Below the pieces are notes generated by a model. That model ran no database searches and was not told where the DNA came from. It saw nothing but the letters and a program-made list of their open reading frames with translations. Below are positions 6,696 to 10,299 of a DNA stretch of 10,299 nt, piece by piece. Within the stretch, counting starts at the first letter, position 1. Every line of letters begins with the position of its first letter. The position numbers and the translations under genes were made by a program. Source of the DNA: JAABRU01 sp964505535 (GTDB lineage: Bacteria > Desulfobacterota > Desulfobacteria > Desulfobacterales > Desulfococcaceae); contig CAZDIU010000199.1 of the NCBI GenBank assembly GCA_964505535.1, forward strand, positions 1 through 10,299, given 5' to 3'.

Positions 6696-7171
6696 ATGCA
6701 CTTTTGCAGGTCCATCTGAGGGGGGATTCAGGATCACCCCTCGTCAGAGGTTCGACCAGATTTTCCAGTGCTTCAAGAATTCCGGGTTGTTTCTCTGTTA
6801 TTTTCCTGCGTCCTCCTCCTGTTTTCCTGACATGTCCTTTATCCGGATTTTCCTCACTTTCAATCTCTTTCAGTCCCTTATAAATCCTCGGTCTGGATAC
6901 GCCTGCAGCTTTATGGACTGCCGTGACTCCTCTTCTGCCGTGAGTGAGATTATAGGATTTTGCTCTGGCCGCACATCACAACCTTACCCTGCGTTCATCC
7001 AGAAAACAGGATATAACATGAAATTCCTGTTGAATTAATCTGATGTTTTCTGATAATGTCTGTGTTGTGGAAATTGCAATTTTTGCAGTGAATCTTTTGG
7101 CGTCCCGCCGTGTTTTCCCGTTTTTGCGGATAGTTTCACTGCCGCAGCCGCCGGCATTTTATTGCAGTCAT
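6685..7171 (-). pseudogene. Decayed ISAzo13-like transposase, N-terminal part
   Basis: On the minus strand the ATG at 7171 has a perfect AGGAGG six bases upstream, but that frame stops after 11 codons (TGA at 7138-7136). The neighbouring frame continues from 7140 through FLDERRVRL, an in-frame TGA at 6978-6976, GRRGVTAVHKAAGVSRPRIY, the glycine-rich RKTGGGRRKITEKQPG, and TRGDPESPLRWTCKS, ending at a TAA (6685-6687). The order helix-turn-helix (AAGVSRPRIYKGL), GGGR and then LVEPxTRGDPxSPLRWTCKS is the hallmark of ISAzo13 family transposases (about 400 residues). Only the first 160 or so residues remain, with one frameshift, one internal stop and loss of the whole catalytic core. No matching terminal inverted repeats were located. 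It cannot be active. Confidence 0.8.
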
Positions 7172-7433
7172 TTTTTTCCTCCTGTTTTCTGATGTAAGTA
7201 AGGCAACATAAATTTTCGGGTGTAAAGTTTTCAGAAAAACCGGATTTTTCCGGAAAAATCCGGTTTTTTTATACCTGAAAACTTTCGGTTGGGTACTTAA
7301 AAAAACAGAAGCAGTATATCATATTTTTATCAGCATGAAAAGTCCCACTATCGGGAACTGAAAGAGGCAAACAGTGCAGGTGCGGATCAGGGTGCTGCAC
7401 ATTCAAGGATGGAATCATGAGGAACGAACAAAG
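6696..7433. other. Gene-poor stretch between hemW and the oxidoreductase operon
   Basis: Together with 6553-6695 this is 881 bases with no intact gene. It holds the transposase remnant (to 7171), the nested palindrome (7224-7285) and the leader of the oxidoreductase operon (7286-7433). The leader contains an A-run and A/T-rich sequence around 7300-7330 that could house a promoter, but no convincing -35/-10 pair was found. I see no RNA gene or riboswitch. Confidence 0.5.
7224..7285. repeat. Large nested palindrome (bidirectional terminator or MITE-like)
   Basis: The core, 7235-7268, is a perfect 34-base palindrome built from three CCGG boxes separated by A-T5 and A5-T, flanked by A5 and T5 (T7 in full). 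Outside it, AAAGTTTTCAG (7224-7234) is the exact reverse complement of CTGAAAACTTT (7275-7285), giving an 11-base outer stem. The T-run on each strand makes the core look like a two-way terminator, yet no complete gene on either side transcribes into it. The outer arms suggest a small non-autonomous element instead. Confidence 0.65.
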
Positions 7434-8552
7434 ATGAATCTGTATTTTATGGATGGAAACGAGGCTGTTGCCTGGGGAGCACTGCACGCGGGCTGCCGCT
7501 TTTTCGCAGGCTATCCCATCACCCCGGCCACAGGCATATACAATATGATGCTGAAACTCCTGCCGCCCGCAGGCGGTATCTGCATACAGGGAGAGGATGA
7601 GATTGCTTCCATCGGCTACTGTCTGGGCGCATCCATGGCCGGGTGGAAAGCCATGACCGCCACTTCCGGGCCGGGCATCAGTCTGTACAGCGAAAACATC
7701 TCTTTTGCCATTGGGAGCGAAATTCCCATTGTCATTGTGGATGTGCAGCGGCTTGGGCCGTCCACAGGGTCGGCCACCAGGGGAGCAGACGGAGATATTC
7801 AGTTTCTGCAATGGGGAAATAGCGGAGGGCTTCCGGTCATTGTGCTGGCCCCGACCGATGTGCGGGACTGTTTCACCCTCACGGTTGCGGCCTTCCATCT
7901 GGCTGAGGAATTCCGCTGCCCTGTGTTCATCGCATCCAACAAAGAGATTGCCATGACCAGAGAGAGTGTGGATTTGGATGCAGTCAGGGATATGACAGTG
8001 AAGGAGCGTGCACCGGCATCCTGTGACCGGCCTTTTCTTCCCTTTGCCGTGTCCGAGGGGCGGACAGTTCCGGATTTTCTGCCCATCGGCGCAGAGATAC
8101 CGGTGCGCCAGACATCCTCGACCCACGGCCCGGACGGATATATCACCACAGATCCGGAAGAGATCAGCCGGATGCAGAATCGTCTGCGGGACAAACTGAT
8201 CCCGGCAGCGGATCGCATCTGCATCTGTGAGGAATATCCCGCGGAAAAAGCTGATACACTGATGATTTGTTACGGAGTGACCGCACGGGCCGCGAAAACC
8301 GTTTATCAGGAACTGAAATCCGGAAACCGGCCGGTTTCCCTGCTGATTCTCAAAACCCTGTGGCCGGTTCCGGAGAATCTGATTCGGGAAAAGGCAAAAA
8401 ATTACAGCAGGATTCTGGTTCCGGAAATGAATCTGGGACTGTATGTGCGGGAAATACAGCGGATTCTGCCGGATAAACATGTAAAATTTTTTGGACAGAT
8501 GAACGGCGGACTGATCAGTCCGCAGCAGATACGGAGGGCTTTGGAAAAATGA
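7434..8552 (+). CDS. 2-oxoacid:ferredoxin oxidoreductase alpha subunit
   Basis: From the ATG at 7434 (GAGG 11 bases upstream) this is a 372-residue protein; the frame is open to a GTG at 7374, but homologues start at MxxxFMDGNEAVAWGAL. Residues 1-175 are the pyruvate-ferredoxin oxidoreductase domain I type fold: GYPITPAT (26-33), QGEDEIASIGYCLGASMAG (52-70), ATSGPG (76-81) and LGPSTGSATRGADGD (107-121) are diagnostic of KorA/VorB-type subunits. Residues 270-355 are the domain II type, with an ICYG-V-A block at 278-284 and LKTLWPVPEN at 306-315. With the beta and gamma domains of the next gene it would oxidatively decarboxylate a 2-oxoacid to an acyl-CoA, passing electrons to ferredoxin (cytoplasm). 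Substrate (2-oxoglutarate or a branched-chain 2-oxoacid) cannot be told from sequence. It overlaps the next gene by ATGA, so they are coupled. Confidence 0.93.
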   Translation: MNLYFMDGNEAVAWGALHAGCRFFAGYPITPATGIYNMMLKLLPPAGGICIQGEDEIASIGYCLGASMAGWKAMTATSGPGISLYSENISFAIGSEIPIVIVDVQRLGPSTGSATRGADGDIQFLQWGNSGGLPVIVLAPTDVRDCFTLTVAAFHLAEEFRCPVFIASNKEIAMTRESVDLDAVRDMTVKERAPASCDRPFLPFAVSEGRTVPDFLPIGAEIPVRQTSSTHGPDGYITTDPEEISRMQNRLRDKLIPAADRICICEEYPAEKADTLMICYGVTARAAKTVYQELKSGNRPVSLLILKTLWPVPENLIREKAKNYSRILVPEMNLGLYVREIQRILPDKHVKFFGQMNGGLISPQQIRRALEK

Positions 8553-9853
8553 CGCTGCTGAATACAAAACGTCCGCCCGTGTTCTGCCCCGGCTGTTCCC
8601 ACGAACGGATTGTCCACGCGCTGGATGCGGCATTCGGGCAGATGGGGCTGCAGGGCAGTCAGGTTGTCATTGTCAGTGACATTGGCTGTTCCGGTCTGTT
8701 TGACACTTTCTTCAGCACCCATGCCATGCACGGGCTGCATGGCCGAGCCCTGACCTATGCCGCGGGCCTGAAACTGGCACGGCCTGATCTGCATGTGGTG
8801 GTGACAATGGGAGACGGGGGTCTGGGCATCGGCGGAGCACACCTGCTGGCAGCCTGCCGCCGCAATCTGAATCTGACGCTGCTGATTCTCAACAATTTCA
8901 ATTTCGGCATGACCGGCGGTCAGTTTTCCGTGACCACACCGCAGGATGCAGAGGTGGGATCAGGTTTTCTCAACCAACTGGAACTGCCCTTTGATGTGTG
9001 CAGGGTTGCTGCATCCGCTGGAGCGGCTTATGTAACCCGGTGTTCCGCATACCGGAGTGATATACCTGATATTATTGAAAAAGCCATCCGATTTGAAGGA
9101 TTTGCCCTTGTGGATATATGGGGAATCTGCACCGGCAGATATACCCGGCACAACCGGCTGACGCCCAAAATCATTGAAGAACAAATCTCTGTCCTGCCCA
9201 TTTTTGACGGGCCTGTGGCAGAAAATCAGCGCAAAGAATACGGATCCCATTACCGGGAAATTGCTGGGGGAATGAAAACAGCATCTGCCATCCAGCAGAT
9301 CGAAAAAAAATTCAGTCCCCCAACCCTGAGAAAACAGGGTGTGATGATTCTGGGCAGCGCGGGACAGCGGATTCTCACTGGAGGTGAGATTCTCTGTCTG
9401 GCAGGCATGAGTGCGGGCCTTCATGTCACCCAGAAAAATGACTATCCCATCACGGTACTGCGCGGGTATTCCATCAGCGAAGTGATTCTGTCTCCGGAAC
9501 CTGTCACCTGTACGGGAATTGAAAAACCTTCGGTCATACTGGCTTTGGCACAGGAAGGCATTGACCGGACCCGGAAACTCTTTGACACTCTGGATGAAAA
9601 CTGCCTGATCCTGCAGGCTGCGGATACATACCTGCCGGATTCCAAAGCAAAGGTGATCCGCATGGAGTTCAAAGAGAAAAAAATTAAGGAACAGGATCGG
9701 GCATTGGCCGCTCTGGCCGTGCTGGCCGGACACAGAGAGATTATTTCAGACGAAATGCTGAAGGCTGGCCTGATATACCGCTTTGGCTTCCCGGTGCCGG
9801 AATCCGTGCTGGAACTGGTGAGGAAGGTAAGCTCCTGTACAAAAATTTTTTGA
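8549..9853 (+). CDS. 2-oxoacid:ferredoxin oxidoreductase beta-gamma fusion
   Basis: A 434-residue protein made of two subunits usually encoded separately. Residues 1-245 are the thiamine-diphosphate beta subunit: CPGCSH (13-18), DIGCSG (44-49), the TPP/Mg motif GDGGLGIGG (88-96) to NN (115-116), and FGMTGGQFSVTTP (119-131). C13, C16, C47 and C194 sit where the four ligands of the beta-subunit [4Fe-4S] cluster lie in known KorB-type enzymes. Residues 262-395 are the gamma subunit: MILGSAGQRILTGGEILCLA (266-285), then SEVILSPEP (310-318), EKPSVILALAQEGID (325-339). The tail at 399-425 (ISDEMLKAGL...VPESVLELV) is typical of gamma C-termini. No 4Fe-4S ferredoxin-like delta subunit is encoded on either side, so the enzyme probably works as an alpha/beta-gamma assembly or borrows its electron carrier. 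It is the last gene of the operon. The domain assignments are secure; the substrate is not. Confidence 0.92.
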   Translation: MTLLNTKRPPVFCPGCSHERIVHALDAAFGQMGLQGSQVVIVSDIGCSGLFDTFFSTHAMHGLHGRALTYAAGLKLARPDLHVVVTMGDGGLGIGGAHLLAACRRNLNLTLLILNNFNFGMTGGQFSVTTPQDAEVGSGFLNQLELPFDVCRVAASAGAAYVTRCSAYRSDIPDIIEKAIRFEGFALVDIWGICTGRYTRHNRLTPKIIEEQISVLPIFDGPVAENQRKEYGSHYREIAGGMKTASAIQQIEKKFSPPTLRKQGVMILGSAGQRILTGGEILCLAGMSAGLHVTQKNDYPITVLRGYSISEVILSPEPVTCTGIEKPSVILALAQEGIDRTRKLFDTLDENCLILQAADTYLPDSKAKVIRMEFKEKKIKEQDRALAALAVLAGHREIISDEMLKAGLIYRFGFPVPESVLELVRKVSSCTKIF

Positions 9854-9859
9854 CAGGAG
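9832..9859 (+). terminator. Hairpin spanning the stop codon of the beta-gamma gene
   Basis: CTCCTGT (9832-9838) pairs perfectly with ACAGGAG (9853-9859), and the inner CAAAAA/TTTTTG extends it. The TGA stop (9851-9853) lies in the 3' arm. There is no T-run after it, so it may be a weak terminator, an mRNA 3'-end stabiliser or a repeat remnant. Confidence 0.4.
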
Positions 9860-9917
9860 GGCAAATCCGCTGACTGCTGCTTCATCATCCAACATGAGTT
9901 GGGGATAAAAATTTAAT

Positions 9918-9953
9918 ATGAAAAATCAGACAGTTTTATCTCAGCTTCTCTAA
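9918..9953 (+). pseudogene. Possible N-terminal fragment of a transposase
   Basis: ATG begins an 11-residue reading frame, MKNQTVLSQLL, followed directly by TAA. N-termini of this shape (M-x3-T-V/I-x-SQLL, then K/Q-x-I/V-P-R) are common in IS4-type transposases that carry the N-terminal DUF4372 domain. The reading breaks off just before the inverted-repeat element at 9962, as if the rest had been lost. The fragment is too short for a firm call. Confidence 0.3.
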
Positions 9954-9961
9954 ACAGGGCT

Positions 9962-10107
9962 GTTAAGTTCTGCGACAACTCTTTGGAACCCCAGTGTCTG
10001 ATTATCCCCCTTTTGCAAAGCAGGGCAGAGGGGATTTCTTCTCAACTTCCCGAAAATCCACATTAATTCCCCTTTAAAAAAGGGGGGAACCCGGAACAGA
10101 ACTTAAC
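9962..10107. mobile_element. Small MITE-like element with 11-base inverted repeats
   Basis: GTTAAGTTCTG (9962-9972) is the exact reverse complement of CAGAACTTAAC (10097-10107). The 146 bases enclosed encode nothing recognisable but are full of smaller dyads: ATCCCC (10004-10009) against GGGGAT (10030-10035), and CCCCTTT-AAA-AAAGGGG (10069-10085). Perfect ends, small size and folded non-coding interior are the features of a miniature inverted-repeat element. No target-site duplication was recognised, so the boundaries are provisional. Confidence 0.5.
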
Positions 10108-10299
10108 CCTACAACGAAACTTAGCTATGTCTCATAAACGTTGCATGTTTCAGAGAAAATTATGAGGTATAAATCTGTATAAAGCTGACTGTCATAAACG
10201 GTTATCAGATATAATCTCATAAAATTTGCTTGGATAAAGATCATTATACTGATCCAATTTTGGTTTTCTCGGGCATGATTTTTGCTTTCAGACCGGATT

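Larger units (their letters stand above)
9860..10299. other. Gene-free tail with mobile-element debris
   Basis: No intact gene is visible on either strand. It contains a short fragment resembling a transposase start (9918-9953), the 146-base inverted-repeat element (9962-10107), and an A/T-rich part from 10108 on with TCATAAACG at 10132-10140 and again at 10192-10200. On the minus strand a frame is open from the window edge down to about 10127 for roughly 57 codons, with no recognisable content. A perfect TATAAT at 10210-10215 has no convincing -35 partner. Confidence 0.5.

Noticed and set aside
6787..7038. An 83-codon open frame on the + strand in the intergenic region
   Set aside because: The opposite strand encodes the transposase remnant, with strong motif matches, so this is its shadow.
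7269..8633. A 454-codon open frame on the minus strand
   Set aside because: It is antisense to the alpha subunit gene, whose motifs are secure; the translation has no recognisable domain.
8960..9733. A 257-codon open frame on the minus strand
   Set aside because: It is antisense to the beta-gamma fusion and has no protein-like motif content.
10244..10298. Possible C-terminus of a minus-strand gene at the window edge (ends PEKTKIGSV)
   Set aside because: Only 18 codons are visible, with no recognisable family; another minus frame is open over the same bases.

Overview
The window looks like a chromosomal stretch from a Gram-negative anaerobe, most plausibly a Desulfobacterota (deltaproteobacterial) species. 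This is inferred from a 2-oxoacid:acceptor oxidoreductase, an FmdB-type zinc ribbon protein, a CvpA/MazG pair, moderate G+C and many degraded mobile-element fragments. No rRNA, tRNA or CRISPR array was seen, and the species cannot be fixed from the sequence alone.

Layout. Bases 1-470 hold a UPF0175-type antitoxin gene followed, with an ATGA overlap, by a PIN-type toxin gene cut to 41 codons. Bases 640-2453 hold two envelope-type genes on the + strand. One is a secreted or anchored protein resembling DUF4348. The other is a membrane protein with two zinc ribbons whose second half lies in another frame, so it is probably frameshifted. Bases 2685-4085 carry cvpA-mazG on the minus strand. A zinc ribbon (FmdB family) gene diverges from them, followed by a macrodomain gene that runs tail to tail into hemW with a 3-base gap.

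Bases 6553-7433 contain no intact gene. They hold three hairpins just upstream of hemW, a decayed ISAzo13-like transposase on the minus strand, and a large nested palindrome. The best metabolic locus follows: the alpha subunit of a 2-oxoacid:ferredoxin oxidoreductase and, with a 4-base overlap, a single protein fusing the thiamine-diphosphate beta subunit to the gamma subunit. No separate ferredoxin-like subunit is visible. The last 446 bases are a graveyard of small mobile pieces: a hairpin across the stop codon, an 11-residue fragment resembling a transposase start, and a 146-base structure with 11-base perfect terminal inverted repeats.

Most of the window is housekeeping (nucleotide-pool cleaning, ADP-ribose metabolism, heme chaperone, membrane protein). 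The points most worth a second look are the beta-gamma fusion, the split zinc ribbon membrane gene, and the structured intergenic elements. I saw no convincing new defence or signalling system.
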